Below are positions 1 through 9,917 of a stretch of 64,000 bases of DNA, one piece after another (positions within the stretch are counted from its first letter, which is position 1; the number at the start of each line of letters is the position of its first letter). Made by a program: the position numbers and the translations under genes. The stretch is from NCBI RefSeq assembly GCF_036884655.1, contig NC_088347.1:12892001-12956000 (forward strand). Direction: 5' to 3'. The notes under the pieces are model-generated. The model saw nothing but the letters and a program-made list of their open reading frames with translations, did no database searches and had not been told where the DNA came from. The stretch comes from Musa acuminata AAA Group. Taxonomy: Eukaryota; Streptophyta; Magnoliopsida; Zingiberales; Musaceae.

Positions 1-231
1 CCAACTACCTTTGTAAAAGGCCCCATCTTACATGTTCAAACCAAGTGCAACTTTTGTTGCAAATCTGGACACAAGACACATTGCTGTCCATTCAAGAAAA
101 TAAGTCCAAACAAATTAATTTGGGTTCCTAAAGGAACCATGATAAACTCTATGCAACATGATAGAAAATGTAGATCTATTTATGAGGCACCCAAAAGCAA
201 ATGGGTACCTAAACATCATTCTTTCTTGTAG
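1..231 (+). CDS. Gag C-terminal end of Sirevirus-like element 1 (5' end outside window)
   Basis: The frame is open from base 1 to a TAG at 229-231. It encodes the C-terminal tail of a Gag, the nucleocapsid and capsid protein that packages the element RNA in virus-like particles. A second knuckle-like motif with the residues C-x2-C-x4-H-x4-C is visible at about residues 16-29, followed by a basic stretch ending in a KWVPK-type motif. The same tail, with the same terminal TAG, ends the Gag of the minus-strand element at 20475. Pol begins in the same frame directly after the stop, so Gag-Pol could be made by stop readthrough. The N-terminal part lies left of the window. Confidence 0.8.
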   Translation, partial: PTTFVKGPILHVQTKCNFCCKSGHKTHCCPFKKISPNKLIWVPKGTMINSMQHDRKCRSIYEAPKSKWVPKHHSFL

Positions 232-3200
232 AAAACTAAACAATCGCAAGCTAGGAGCAAGAAATGGTACCTTGATAGTGGATGCTCAAGGCATATGACC
301 GGAGATCCATCTCAATTCTCTAAGCTCTCTAGCATAGACGAAGGATATGTCACCTTCGGAGACAACAACAAGGGTAAAATCATTGGCAAAGGAACCATAG
401 GTAACAAATCCAACCTCTCTATTGAAGATGTTTTACTAGTTGATGGTCTAAAACATAACCTCTTGAGCATTAGTCAATTATGTGATAAAGGATATATTAT
501 AAGATTTGAATCTAATGCCTGCATCATTGAAAAACCACACAAAAATATATCTATGATTGCATTAAAACAAAACAACGTTTACACTATTGACATCAATGAC
601 TTATGTGATGAAATGTGCCTTGCCGTTATGAATGAGGATGCTTGGCTATGGCATAGAAGATTAGGTCATGCTAGCATGAAACTAATCAATCAAGTATCAT
701 CTAGAGAACTTGTAAGAGGAATTCCTCATATCAAGTTCATCAAAGATAATGTATGTGATGCTTGCCAATTAGGTAAGCAAATTAGGGGTAGCTTCAAAGC
801 TAAGAATCAAATAAGCACCTCTAGGCCCTTACAATTGATCCATATGGACTTGTTCGGACCAATCTCTACATCAAGTCTAGGAGGTAGCAAATACGCCTTT
901 GTCATTATTGATGACTACAGCAGATATACATGGACCTACTTCTTAAAACAAAAAAATGAATGCTTTAGACATTTTACCAAGTTTTGTAAACTTGTTCAAA
1001 ATGAGAAGGAATCTATGATTTCGTCAATTAGAAGTGATCACGGTGGAGAATTTCAAAACCATGACTTCCAAGAATTCTGTGAACTCAATGGATACAACCA
1101 TAACTTCTCTACTCCAAGAAATCCTCAACAAAATGGGGTAGTAGAAAGAAAAAATCGAAATTTGCAAGAAATGGCAAGAACCATGTTGAATGAACATAGC
1201 CTACCCAAATATTTTTGGGCCGAAGCTGTAAACACTGCATGTTATATTTTAAATAGAGTCCTAGTAAGACCCTTACTCTCCAAAACTCCTTATGAGTTAT
1301 GGAATAACAAAAAACCCAATGTCTCATATTTTAAAGTCTTTGGGTGTAAGTGTTTTATCTTGAATGAAAAGGATAACTTAGGAAAATTCGATGCTAAGTC
1401 TGATGAAGGAATCTTTCTTGGTTATTCTTCGGTTTCTAAAGCTTTTCGCATCTTCAATAAAAGAACCTTAATTATTGAAGAATCCATCCATGTTGTTTTC
1501 AATGAGATTTCAGAAATTAAGAAAAATGATCTTGATGATGATGTTAATTTTGATTCCTTGAATTTAAACGAAACCCCGTCTCCAACTAGCAACTTGGTTG
1601 CATCCACTTCCAAAACATCCTTACCCAAGGATTGGAAGTATATAGATGCTCATCCTAAGGAGCTAATCCTAGGAGACACATCAAAGGGGGTTCAAACACG
1701 ATCTTCTTTTAAAAACTTTTGTGCCAACGCCGCTTTTCTCTCCCAAATTGAACCCAAATGTGTTGATGAAGCCATGAAAGATGATTCATGGATCATCGCA
1801 ATGCAAGATGAATTAAATCAATTTGAGAGAAATGAGGTGTGGACGCTTGTTCCTAGGCCAAATGACCATTTAGTAATTGGTACTAAATGGGTCTTTAGAA
1901 ACAAGCAAGATGAAAATGGTATCGTGGTTAGAAACAAGGCTAGATTAGTGGCCAAAGGTTTCAACCAAGAAGAAGGTATCGATTACGAAGAAACCTTCGC
2001 ACCTGTGGCTCGATTGGAAGCCATAAGGATGCTCCTTGCCTACGCTAGTTGCAATAATTTTAAGTTATTTCAAATGGATGTTAAAAGCGCTTTTCTAAAT
2101 GGTTTCATTTCCGAAGAAGTTTATGTTGAACAACCTCCTGGATTTGAAAACAATGGCTACCCTAATTATGTGTTTAGATTAACTAAAGCTCTCTATGGTT
2201 TAAAACAAGCCCCAAGGGCTTGGTATGAGAGACTTAGCTCTTTTCTCATTGAAAATAATTTCATAAAAGGCAAGGTTGATACTACATTATTTATCAAGAA
2301 TTTTGAAAATGATTTTCTCATTGTTCAGATTTATGTTGATGATATTATCTTTGGTTCTACAAATGAATCTCTTTGTGAATCCTTTTCGAAAACTATGAGT
2401 CATGAATTCGAAATGAGTCTAATGGGAGAGTTAACATTCTTCTTAGGCCTACAAATCAAACAACTAAGCAATGGCATCTTTATTAGTCAAACCAAATATG
2501 CTGTGAGTCTGCTAAAGAAGTTCAAAATGAATAATTCAAAAGCCATTGACACTCCTATGAGCACCTCCACTAAGTTAGAAATTGATGAGAATGGAGAAAG
2601 CTTCGATCAAAAAACCTATAGGGGTATGATAGGAAGTTTACTTTACCTCACTGCCACCAGACCAGACATCATGTTCAGTGTAGGACTTTGTGCTAGATTT
2701 CAATCAGACCCTAAGATATCTCATCTCAAAGCAGTCAAAAGAATACTCAGATATCTTAATGGAACTACCAATCTAGGATTATGGTACCCAAAATCAGAAA
2801 ATTTTGAATTAACAGCTTATGCTGATGCGGACTTCGCTGGCTGTAAACTAGACAGAAAAAGCACATCAGGATCATGTCAATTTTTAGGACATGCCCTCGT
2901 ATCCTGGTCATCTAAGAAACAAAACTCGGTTGCCCTATCAACAACCGAAGCTGAATACATTGCAGCAAGTGCATGCTGTGCACAAGTTGTATGGATGAAA
3001 AACACTTTAGAAGACTACAAAGTGAATCTTAAAGATATTCCCATTAAATGTGATAACACGAGTGCAATATGCTTAACTAAAAATCCTATACAACACTCAA
3101 GAACAAAACACATTGATATTAGACATCACTTTATACGAGATCATGTCACTAATCATGATGTAACCATAGAGTTTATTGATACCAAACATCAACTGGCTGA

Positions 3201-3282
3201 TATCTTCACAAAACCCCTATGTGAAGAACAATTTGATTACATAAGAAGAGAATTAGGAATGTTGATGTGTCCGAATACTTAA
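232..3282 (+). CDS. pol: Pol polyprotein of Sirevirus-like element 1 (PR-IN-RT-RNase H), open
   Basis: An uninterrupted frame of 1016 codons follows the gag stop; the first ATG in it is at 295, after the protease motif, so translation probably enters by readthrough. Visible in order: retropepsin start with the D-S-G catalytic triplet (near 274); GAG-pre-integrase HRRLGHAS (near 655); integrase with [17 protein letters not shown] and an [11 protein letters not shown] segment carrying the D-D-E residues (840-1160); reverse transcriptase from KWVFRNK (near 1887), with [12 protein letters not shown] and the YVDD active site (near 2332); RNase H with ADADFAG, STTEAEY and the C-terminal [13 protein letters not shown] (2820-3160). 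The order IN before RT is Ty1/copia. The [11 protein letters not shown] protease start and duplicated PPT fit the Sirevirus (SIRE/Maximus) lineage. No env-like ORF follows. No break is seen, unlike the copy at 17430-20474. Confidence 0.92.
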   Translation, partial: KTKQSQARSKKWYLDSGCSRHMTGDPSQFSKLSSIDEGYVTFGDNNKGKIIGKGTIGNKSNLSIEDVLLVDGLKHNLLSISQLCDKGYIIRFESNACIIEKPHKNISMIALKQNNVYTIDINDLCDEMCLAVMNEDAWLWHRRLGHASMKLINQVSSRELVRGIPHIKFIKDNVCDACQLGKQIRGSFKAKNQISTSRPLQLIHMDLFGPISTSSLGGSKYAFVIIDDYSRYTWTYFLKQKNECFRHFTKFCKLVQNEKESMISSIRSDHGGEFQNHDFQEFCELNGYNHNFSTPRNPQQNGVVERKNRNLQEMARTMLNEHSLPKYFWAEAVNTACYILNRVLVRPLLSKTPYELWNNKKPNVSYFKVFGCKCFILNEKDNLGKFDAKSDEGIFLGYSSVSKAFRIFNKRTLIIEESIHVVFNEISEIKKNDLDDDVNFDSLNLNETPSPTSNLVASTSKTSLPKDWKYIDAHPKELILGDTSKGVQTRSSFKNFCANAAFLSQIEPKCVDEAMKDDSWIIAMQDELNQFERNEVWTLVPRPNDHLVIGTKWVFRNKQDENGIVVRNKARLVAKGFNQEEGIDYEETFAPVARLEAIRMLLAYASCNNFKLFQMDVKSAFLNGFISEEVYVEQPPGFENNGYPNYVFRLTKALYGLKQAPRAWYERLSSFLIENNFIKGKVDTTLFIKNFENDFLIVQIYVDDIIFGSTNESLCESFSKTMSHEFEMSLMGELTFFLGLQIKQLSNGIFISQTKYAVSLLKKFKMNNSKAIDTPMSTSTKLEIDENGESFDQKTYRGMIGSLLYLTATRPDIMFSVGLCARFQSDPKISHLKAVKRILRYLNGTTNLGLWYPKSENFELTAYADADFAGCKLDRKSTSGSCQFLGHALVSWSSKKQNSVALSTTEAEYIAASACCAQVVWMKNTLEDYKVNLKDIPIKCDNTSAICLTKNPIQHSRTKHIDIRHHFIRDHVTNHDVTIEFIDTKHQLADIFTKPLCEEQFDYIRRELGMLMCPNT

Positions 3283-3550
3283 ACTAGTTAAAATTATTTT
3301 TCGGATGTTATTACTATTACATGCCTTGACAACGCTTGATCAAATAACATTTTGCAATTTATGTGACAAACCAAATGCATGTAAGAAGTTCATTTTTCGG
3401 GTTGTATGCTAAAAATGGGATGTTCCCGTACACTCTTATGAAAACTCTTTGGAAAATGACTTTCCTCCGTCAAGCAAAAACAATAAAGAGATATATGTGT
3501 CATGACTTCCTTTATATGCTTGATAATGCTATCATGCTTTTTGTTGATGA

Positions 3551-3564
3551 CAAAGGGGGAGAAA
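3551..3564 (+). other. Upstream polypurine-tract-like site
   Basis: CAAAGGGGGAGAAA preceded by TTGATGA. Sirevirus non-coding regions are known for multiple PPT-like signatures. The matching site in the minus-strand element is near 16881-16896. It could be an additional plus-strand DNA primer. Confidence 0.65.
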
Positions 3565-4065
3565 ACATATGAATTGATAAACATATGAATTGATAAACTT
3601 GCTATGTCATAACTAAACTGCCATAATCATATGTCATAGTTGCAAATACTTGAGTGATGCTATAAACAATGTTATGCCATCCTTGCATCACCAAGAGATA
3701 TGTGAACATGTGCTATAGTTTGCATCATATCTTGATTTGATATTCTATAGAAAATGCAAACTTGCTAAAAAATCTCAAATGTGAGCATCATGTAAAAAGT
3801 CCTTTGTAGCTTTATATGATTACATGATGAATGGTTACAAACACAATCATACAAACTTGATGATGTATGTCATGCCTTGACATAATTCTTGAAGAGATAC
3901 ATCATGATGGGCATCATGATGGGAGCATTGATAAGTTTAACTGATCTAACTTATCAATACGTCACTTGAATTCTCGGTCTTGAATTCAAGGTTGACTTAT
4001 CTCAACTATGTCATATAGATAGGGGGAGTTAAGGACAACTCCTTTATCAATTGATTGTCATCATC

Positions 4066-4079
4066 AAAAAGGGGGAGAT
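4066..4079 (+). other. Polypurine tract adjoining 3' LTR of element 1
   Basis: AAAAAGGGGGAGAT immediately precedes the LTR start TGTTGAATC. This is where RNase H leaves the primer for plus-strand DNA synthesis. Confidence 0.9.
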
Positions 4080-4599
4080 TGTTGAATCTCGGGTTTTGAT
4101 TATGAAGTCAATTGTCATTTGTTATCTAATCTATGTGTTGAGATAAGTGTGCAGGATTAACTACGATAAGAGTAAGACAAGCAGCAGGTGTTGCGCCGGA
4201 GTCAAGATCAGGATCACGTTGGGAGTTCGAGAGTTCGACGGAAGTTCGGACGGTCGTCGGAGGTTCAGAGAGAACAGATCCGAGAAGTCCAGAAGCTTGC
4301 CAAGCGAAGCTCATCGGAACTCGCCAAGTGGATCGTCGCAAAGTCCAGGAGTATGCCGGATGTCCGCAGAAGGATCACCGAGGGTTATCGGTTGATCGAC
4401 GGAAGTTGGCCGAAAACTCGCCGGAAGAAGCGATTGACGCATCGGAGCAAAGCTACAGAAGTTGTCTTAGAGTTAATCGTAGTTAGCATGATGATTAAGC
4501 ATGAAAATGGGAGGTGATCCCATTAGCTTAATCTTGGGGCAATTGGGCCCCTGAAAAGATTCAAAGTGGGCCGAATGGAGTGAACCATTCGGACCCAGA

Positions 4600-4795
4600 T
4601 TGCACCAGGAGGTGCAACCGCCCCAGCCAGGAGGTGCAACCGCCTGGGCTGTGGGGTTGGGAGGTGCAACCGCCCCAGCCAGGAGGTGCAACCGCCTGGG
4701 CTGTGGGGTTGGGAGGTGCAACCGCCCCAGCCAGGAGGTGCAACCGCCTGGGCTGTGGGGTTGAGAGGTGCAACCGCCCCAGCCAAGAGGTTGCA
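4600..4795 (+). repeat. GC-rich tandem repeat in LTR U3, unit about 52 bp
   Basis: About three units of GGAGGTGCAACCGCC...CAGCCA alternate GGTGCAACCGCCTGGGC and GGTGCAACCGCCCCAGC. The GGTGCAACCGCC core looks like a diverged form of the GGTGCCACCGCC / GGTGGTACCACC motif in sister LTRs. Open frames across it on both strands are a by-product of the repeat. Confidence 0.85.
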
Positions 4796-4799
4796 CCGC

Positions 4800-5150
4800 C
4801 AGAGCTCAAGTTCCGAGCTCTGCCAGGCGATGCAACCACCGAGCTCAGTCTTCGAGCTCTGGCAGAGAGGTGCATCAGCCTGAGCTAAGTCTCGAGCTCT
4901 GCCAGGTGATGGATTCACCAAGCTCAGTCTTCGAGCTCTGGCAGAGAGGTGCATCAGCCTGAGCTCAGTTTGGAGCTCTCCCAGGTGATGCAACCACCGA
5001 GCTCAGATTTCGAGCTCTGCCAGGTGATGCAACCACCAAGCTCAGTCTTCGAGCTCTGCTAGGTGATGCAACCATCGAGCTCAGTCTTCGAGCTCTGGCA
5101 GAGAAGAGCAATCGGCTGAGCTCAGTCTTCGAGCTCTACCAGGCGGTGCC
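4800..5150 (+). repeat. GAGCTC-containing degenerate tandem repeat in LTR U3
   Basis: About six imperfect units of roughly 55-65 bp carry GAGCTCAGTCTTCGAGCTCT, followed by variants of GCCAGGTGATGCAACCACC or GGCAGAGAGGTGCATCAGCC. Each unit has two GAGCTC hexamers in near-inverted context. It lies upstream of the TATA box. Confidence 0.8.
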
Positions 5151-5247
5151 ACCTCTCCAGTTGAGAGGTGCAACCGCCTGATCCCAGAATTCTGGGATTT
5201 GATCGATTTGATCGTTTTGAGCTCGAATTTTGAATTGGGTTGGGGCC

Positions 5248-5255
5248 TATAAATA
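5248..5255 (+). promoter_or_regulatory. TATA box in LTR of element 1
   Basis: TATAAATA in the context GGGGCCTATAAATACCCC. The same GGCCTATAAATACCC context recurs in sister LTRs (near 27832, 53068 and, on the minus strand, 10430, 14540 and 15820), supporting it as the core promoter. Confidence 0.75.
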
Positions 5256-5954
5256 CCCCACCCATTCAGCACTGAAAAGATACAGACCAATACCGAAATC
5301 TTGATCTTTTCTGTGATTCTAAGAGCTCAAAAGTGTTGTAAAGCCTTTAAGTCTCCTCCTTCTGTTCTTCAAGTTTTCAATTGTAAAGTGAGGAGAGAAA
5401 GGTCTGTAAAGGTTGTCTCCTAAGCCTGTCAAAAGGAGAAGAAATTGTAAGAGGGAAGTTTGGCCTTCGCCCATTGAAGGAAGGCACCTAGTTGACGTCG
5501 GCAACCTCATCGGTGGAGGAAGCCAAAAGTGGAGTAGGTCAAGGCTGACCGAACCACTCTAAATCTCTGGTTTGCGTTTATTTTCGAGCACTTTATCATT
5601 ACTGCAAACCTCCCTCATCACTACTGCTCTCTGCGCTTTCACGAACAAATTCTAATTGCTGTTCTTCCAAATCTGCATTCAGACGTAAACTCGTGTTTTC
5701 ATACAGTACAGTTTACGTTTACGTTTGATTCTGCAGAACTGTTTTTCGTGCTTTTACGAACGAGCCGTTTTTGTAGTTTACGCTTACATTTTAATCCTAT
5801 TAATAACTGCAATCTGTCCTCTGTGATTTTACGAACGAGTTTCAACATTTAGACGCAAAACTGCATTCAGACGTAAATCGGCTTTCCTCGCTCAATCGTC
5901 AGATTTCAGTTCACGTTTACATCTTGATTTCAACTGCATACTGCCTTCTGCGAG

Positions 5955-6225
5955 TATACAAACGAGTTTCAACGTTTAGACGTAAATCTGCGTTTAGACG
6001 TAAAACTACGTTTAGACGTAAATCTGCGTTTAGACGTAAAACTGCGTTTAGACGTAAAACTGCGTTTAGACGTAAAACTGCGTTTAGACGTAAATCTACG
6101 TTTAGACGTAAATCTGCGTTTAGACGTAAATCTGCATTTAGACGTAAATCTGAGTTTAGACGCAAAACTGCGCTTAGACGCAAAACTGCGCTTAAACGCA
6201 ATCTGCGCTTAGACACAAACTACAC
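5955..6225 (+). repeat. 18-bp minisatellite in LTR R/U5
   Basis: About 14 tandem copies of GCGTTTAGACGTAAATCT with A/T variants; scattered single copies extend back to about 5670. The unit is a multiple of three, so it produces artificial FRRKTA-type peptides on one strand and RLNA-type on the other. It lies just before the LTR end, so it would be transcribed. Confidence 0.9.
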
Positions 6226-6357
6226 CTAGGTACAAACTGCGAATTTGCTTTTGGATCATAATAGTTTTTGAACGAACGCAGCTTTTGGTTTTTAAATTAA
6301 TATAAGATTTCCGCTGCACTAATTCACCCCCCCCTCTTAGTGCTCTTGATCCTAACA

Positions 6358-7180
6358 AATAGAGCTTCCTCTTTTGCCATAGCCCCTCGTCGATCGCAGC
6401 CGCGCCTCGAGCGCCGTCGCCTTCCAGTCGGCCCACCACCACTGCCAGCCACCATGCAGCAACCGTCGCTCACCTCCCAACCGCCGCTCCCCCTGGCTCA
6501 GGCGAGAATGACCGCTGCCACTCCCCCTTGCTCTGCCCCCTTGGTGACCGAAATAGGGCAATCCTCTTACTATTGCGAATGCCGATTGCCACCATCGTCG
6601 CTGTTGCTATCCAGCCAATGACAACTTCGCTCGCCGCCCAGCCTACCACCGTCGATTCCTATTTTCCACTGCAGCCTCAACCTCGGCAATGCCACTGCAG
6701 CCGCCCTCTAATAGCACATGCAGCAAGCTCTTGTGCGACTACTTCAACCTTGGCAATGCACACACCGACTCCTCTTCTCAACCTCAGCCGCTTCAACGGC
6801 ACCGTCGCGTCCACGTGATCCCTCGGCATCACCAACGCCTCCTTCTGTAGTGCGGTAGAGACAGAGCAACGCTGCCTTCCATCTGCACCATCGCAACCAC
6901 CACAGTGATAAGCCCTTGGTGACGCTGCCCCCAGCTGCACCACCATCGCTGCCTCCCAGCCCTCAGCAGTAGTGATCCCTCCACGTAGCGACCACAGCAA
7001 GCATCGTTGCCTCTCACACAGCGAACGTAGCTACATCCCCGCATCCTCACAGCAACCCTTCATTCCAATAGTGTTACCACCAATTGCATCATAACAACAG
7101 CACCGAGTAGGGAAGTGATTTATGCCCTAGTCTTGACACTAGAAACATAAGTTGAGATTACAGATTTGCAGGCTTACGAA
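6358..7180 (+). other. C-rich leader of the gypsy-type element, no gene seen
   Basis: Rich in GCC, ACC and CTG triplets, giving short overlapping frames on both strands without domain-like sequence. It most likely is the untranslated leader upstream of the gag remnant. Confidence 0.5.
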
Positions 7181-7570
7181 ATGGCTACCGATAACTCAGT
7201 GAAAGCACAAATGGAAGCATTGGAAATTAAAATTAAGAACCGGTTGCAAGAAATACTTAATGATTTCAAAAAGGACTTACTAGGGAGCCTTAGTAAATTT
7301 CAACAAGGTGGGAGCTCAAGTTCTATATTGCATAGATCTGGAAATACTAGAAAAGGGCCCCAAGATTATGACACAATCTACTCATACATGAAGGTGGATG
7401 GACAGCTCGCCAAAATTTGTCTGACTTCTACAGTGTTGGAATATCAGAGTAGGTTTGAAAGATTGTCAAATCAAGCTAGAGATTGGTCGGAACGATAACT
7501 TCTGGATATATTTATTGTAGGGCTTATTCCAGAGATCCGGTGTGAAGTTAAGGCTCGTCAACCCTGCACT
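7181..7570 (+). pseudogene. gypsy-type gag remnant
   Basis: From ATG 7181 the product begins MATDNSVKAQMEAL and has a coiled-coil-like N-terminus. It then jumps to a retrotransposon-gag segment (YQSRFERLSNQA, then after a stop at 7496 LLDIFIVGLIPEI), which is the typical C-terminal part of a gypsy capsid domain. The piece between is much shorter than in a complete gag, so internal deletion is likely. The in-frame stop and following shift show it is inactive. Confidence 0.6.
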
Positions 7571-8122
7571 ATGATAGCTACGATCTCATTCGCACATCGA
7601 CATAAGAAAAAAATCAATAGGGAAAATCATGGAAACAAAAGTGACAACAACCAGAAGATCAGTAAGCCACCCACCCCATCTATTCCCAACCAAAGCCTTA
7701 AGACCCGAGGACTAACCCAAGAAAAACTCAAGAAAAATTCAGCAAAGGGTTTGTACTATGATGAAAAGTGGAGTATGGAGTACCAATGTAAACAAGGGCA
7801 ACTTCTGATGATTGAGCCAATTGGAGAGGAACCAGAAGCAAAAGAGTTGGACTCCGATCATGAAGGTGTGAAAACTGATGAAGATATTGAAACCATCATA
7901 CATACAATGCATGTATTGGCTGGCTATACTAACTCACAAACTATGAAAATTGGAGGAACTTTAAAGCATCAGCCTGTCACTATTTTGATTGATATAGGTA
8001 GTACTAATAATTTTATGGACAGGAAAGTTGCAACCCAACTAGCCCACCACATTGAAGGCTGTGACATATTTGAAGTAAAGATCATTGTTGGACGGATTTT
8101 AACTTGTGATAGCAAAGGCTAG
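7571..8122 (+). pseudogene. gypsy-type gag tail and retropepsin remnant
   Basis: A frame of 183 codons. Near residues 60-70 a degenerate KGLYYDEKW segment resembles the K-G-L-C-x2-C-D-E-K zinc-knuckle start of Ty3/gypsy Gag with the cysteines lost. Near residues 130-160 there is ILIDIGSTNNFMD, matching the D-[ST]-G-[AS]-T-x-N-F protease active site with Gly for the usual Ser/Thr (D-I-G). This is a broken aspartic protease. It stops at 8120 before any reverse transcriptase. Confidence 0.65.
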
Positions 8123-8316
8123 GAGTTTCTTGCAATGATTACTACACTGAAAGACCGACCTATTGCTTACACTATCAAAAAGTGGAGACCACACTTACTT
8201 GATTAACGGGTTGTGATGCGTTACAGATAGCCTATGACTGAAGTGCTGAAAGAGAAGCTCCCCGAGATTGATGCTGCTTAGCCTTGAGGACAAGGCTGAT
8301 TTGAAGAGGGAGGAAT
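8123..8316 (+). pseudogene. RNase H-like scrap and 3' end of gypsy-type internal region
   Basis: The frame reading IAYTIKKWRPHLL resembles the segment before the T-D-x-x-S-L motif of gypsy RNase H, but stops interrupt it at once. If correct, RT was deleted and protease now lies about 50 bp from RNase H. The region ends in the purine-rich GAAGAGGGAGGAAT, the likely PPT. Confidence 0.4.
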
Positions 8317-8692
8317 TGTTAGGACCCTTTTTCTAAGATTTTGAATAATGTTTATCGAGTCTGTTTAGTTCAGTTATTTATTGAGTCGGTTTGGTTCAGT
8401 TAGAGTCAAGTAGAGGTTTATTTAATATTTATTTATTATTAGAGTTCAAGTCCTGATGGACTCTGGGTGGAACTCTATAAATAGTGATGTAACCCTTTCT
8501 TTAAGGAATTAATCAATCAATCAATGAAATTTTATTTCACTCTGTGGACAAACTCTAGGAGGTCGATCCCCTCGAAGTGATCAAGGAGGGCCGATCCCCT
8601 CGAAGCAATCAAGGAGGCCAATCCCTTTGAAGTGATCATTATCATTCCCATTTCTCCCCTTTCTTCTATGATAAGACTTTAGGGTCTTATCA
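8317..8692 (+). repeat. LTR of gypsy-type element, 376 bp
   Basis: Begins TGTTAGGACCC after the purine tract and ends GGTCTTATCA. It contains CTATAAATAG (near 8474), a TCAATCAATCAA run and three tandem copies of a GGAGG-x-CGATCCCCTCGAAG unit (8555-8635). TTTGGTATCAAAG, a PBS-like sequence, follows immediately. The LTR therefore once had an internal region on its right, perhaps in a tandem pair. Confidence 0.75.
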
Positions 8693-8731
8693 TTTGGTAT
8701 CAAAGTGACGATAAGACCTTAGGGTCTTACC
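8670..8731 (+). repeat. Duplicated hairpin at LTR end and after PBS
   Basis: GATAAGAC and GTCTTATC pair perfectly around a 6-nt loop at 8670-8691. A near copy with one mismatch follows at 8710-8731. The PBS-like TTTGGTATCAAAG sits between the hairpins. Confidence 0.7.
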
Positions 8732-8739
8732 ATATTTTG

Positions 8740-9917
8740 AAAGAAAATGCAAAATAGCTTTCTTGTTGAAGTGTACAAGCTAGCGATTCTTGCTTCTCTT
8801 TAGATGTGCATGCAAGCAAACAAGTTTTTCTCCTTATAATTTTTGAGCTAGCAAATTTTACACATGAAAGTTGGCAAGTTTTTTGCATCTTTTGAGATGA
8901 GCAAGCTTTTTGCTTCTTCTTGAAGTATGCAAGTTAGCTAGCAAGCTAGCAAAATTTTCTCCCTTTATGTCATTGTTAAATAGAAGGGAAGAATACAATG
9001 TTGTAATTCTTTTTTCTTTTTATCAATCTTCTCAGCATGACAAAGGTAAAGTATCAACCTTATTTCAACATGTTTGTGCATCATTATAGTTTCAATTTAC
9101 AACATGTACAATTTTAAAACTTTACATATCATTCTTACTCTATGCATGATACTAAAAATAAATCAATCATCATATTATACATGATACTCATAAGCTAGCA
9201 AAATTTATATCATTTCAGAGCATCAAAATAATATCATGAGTATCTCACGCATTCATATCATCACATGAAGAATATCAAGAAGAATTAGGTGATGAGATAT
9301 ACTTCGAGAATACAAGGAATTATATAAAGAGAAAAAATCATATCATGAAAGATGAGATCATGTGAATACCAAAAGACATTATTCTTTTTGACAAATCTCC
9401 TCTTAAATATTCAAAGAGAAATCTTAGGAGATCAAATAATAAAATATATTCAAATAAAAATTGAAGTCATGAATTTCGAAAAGATATTCTCTTTAGTAAA
9501 TTACAAAAGGAAACATAGGAGAAAAAGTCTTTAACTTTGCTAGTGCCTTCATGTGTGATTTCAAGAGTATGCCAAATATCGTGCGTAGTTTCGTAAATAT
9601 TAATATGATTAAATTCATTTTGGTCTAAGGCACAAAACAAAGCATTCATAGCTTTCACATTTAAAGAAAAAGTCTTCTTCTCCAAATCATTCCAATGGTT
9701 CATTAGAAGAGATGACCTTTCAAATCCATTTTCGATAATATTTCATAAATCGAGATTCAATGAAAGCAAGAAAACTCTCATTCGAGTTTTTCAATATGTG
9801 TAGTCCGTCCCATTGATCAAGGGAGGACGAATGAGAGAGTAACCCTCTTGAAAGCCGAAAAGAGTCATTTCTCTTAGGTGTTAAACCAAATGAGAAATAT
9901 AAGGCTCTAATACCAAT
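8740..9917 (-). mobile_element. Internal part of gag-only Sirevirus-like copy A (antisense)
   Basis: Read on the minus strand it starts next to the LTR at 9918 with a PBS-like TTGGTATTAGAGC (9905-9917), runs through a gag N-terminus to about 9531, and then drops into AT-rich sequence shared with copy D (25880-26600). There is no pol. The left end is cut near the gypsy LTR. Confidence 0.7.
9531..9903 (-). pseudogene. gag N-terminal fragment, copy A
   Basis: Minus-strand translation gives the UBN2-type Gag core, including NHWNDLEKKTFSLNVKAMNA, ALFCALDQNEFNH and DIWHTLEITHEGTSKVKD. A stop and shift separate this from the upstream YTYWKT-like start. After SKVKD the homology breaks off into AT-rich sequence, so the second half of gag has been deleted. 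The equivalent intact frame is at 22049-21507. Confidence 0.8.

Larger units (their letters stand above)
3283..4079 (+). other. 3' non-coding internal region of Sirevirus-like element 1
   Basis: AT-rich sequence between pol and the 3' LTR with no convincing ORF. It contains two polypurine tracts, at 3551-3564 and 4066-4079. An equivalent region lies between pol and LTR in the minus-strand element (16465-17429), and a diverged copy is at 51547-51866. Confidence 0.8.
4080..6357 (+). repeat. 3' LTR of Sirevirus-like element 1, 2278 bp
   Basis: Starts TGTTGAATCTCGGG straight after the PPT and ends GATCCTAACA. It is about 1 kb longer than the related LTRs here (1147-1257 bp), largely because of three tandem-repeat blocks: about 4600-4790, 4800-5150 and 5960-6225. 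Downstream of the TATA box it has a GGTCA/TGACC inverted repeat (5537-5550). The shared CACCCCCCCCTCTTAG run precedes the end. Confidence 0.9.
6358..8692 (+). mobile_element. Decayed Ty3/gypsy-type element (leader, gag, protease, RNase H scrap, 3' LTR)
   Basis: Sequence right of the element 1 LTR belongs to a different retrotransposon. It holds a C-rich leader, a gag remnant from 7181, a retropepsin-like remnant ending near 8120, a short RNase H-like remnant and an LTR at 8317-8692. Integrase and most of reverse transcriptase are absent. Its 5' LTR is not in the window; element 1 may have inserted into its leader. Confidence 0.65.

Noticed and set aside
3283..4079. Possible env-like ORF of a Sirevirus after pol
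   Set aside because: Only frames under 72 codons, no transmembrane or coiled-coil pattern; the same region in element 2 is also non-coding.
4473..4993. Several overlapping ORFs of about 100-156 codons rich in Gly, Pro and Trp
   Set aside because: They follow the 52-bp and 60-bp tandem repeats in the LTR on both strands and have no domain; compositional artefacts.
5955..6225. Regular short repeats that could suggest a CRISPR array or a repeat protein
   Set aside because: Units are contiguous 18-mers without spacers, lie inside an LTR, and open both strands at once; this is a minisatellite.
6340..7050. Short ORFs on both strands in the C-rich stretch
   Set aside because: No start context, domain or codon pattern; better explained as leader of the decayed gypsy element.
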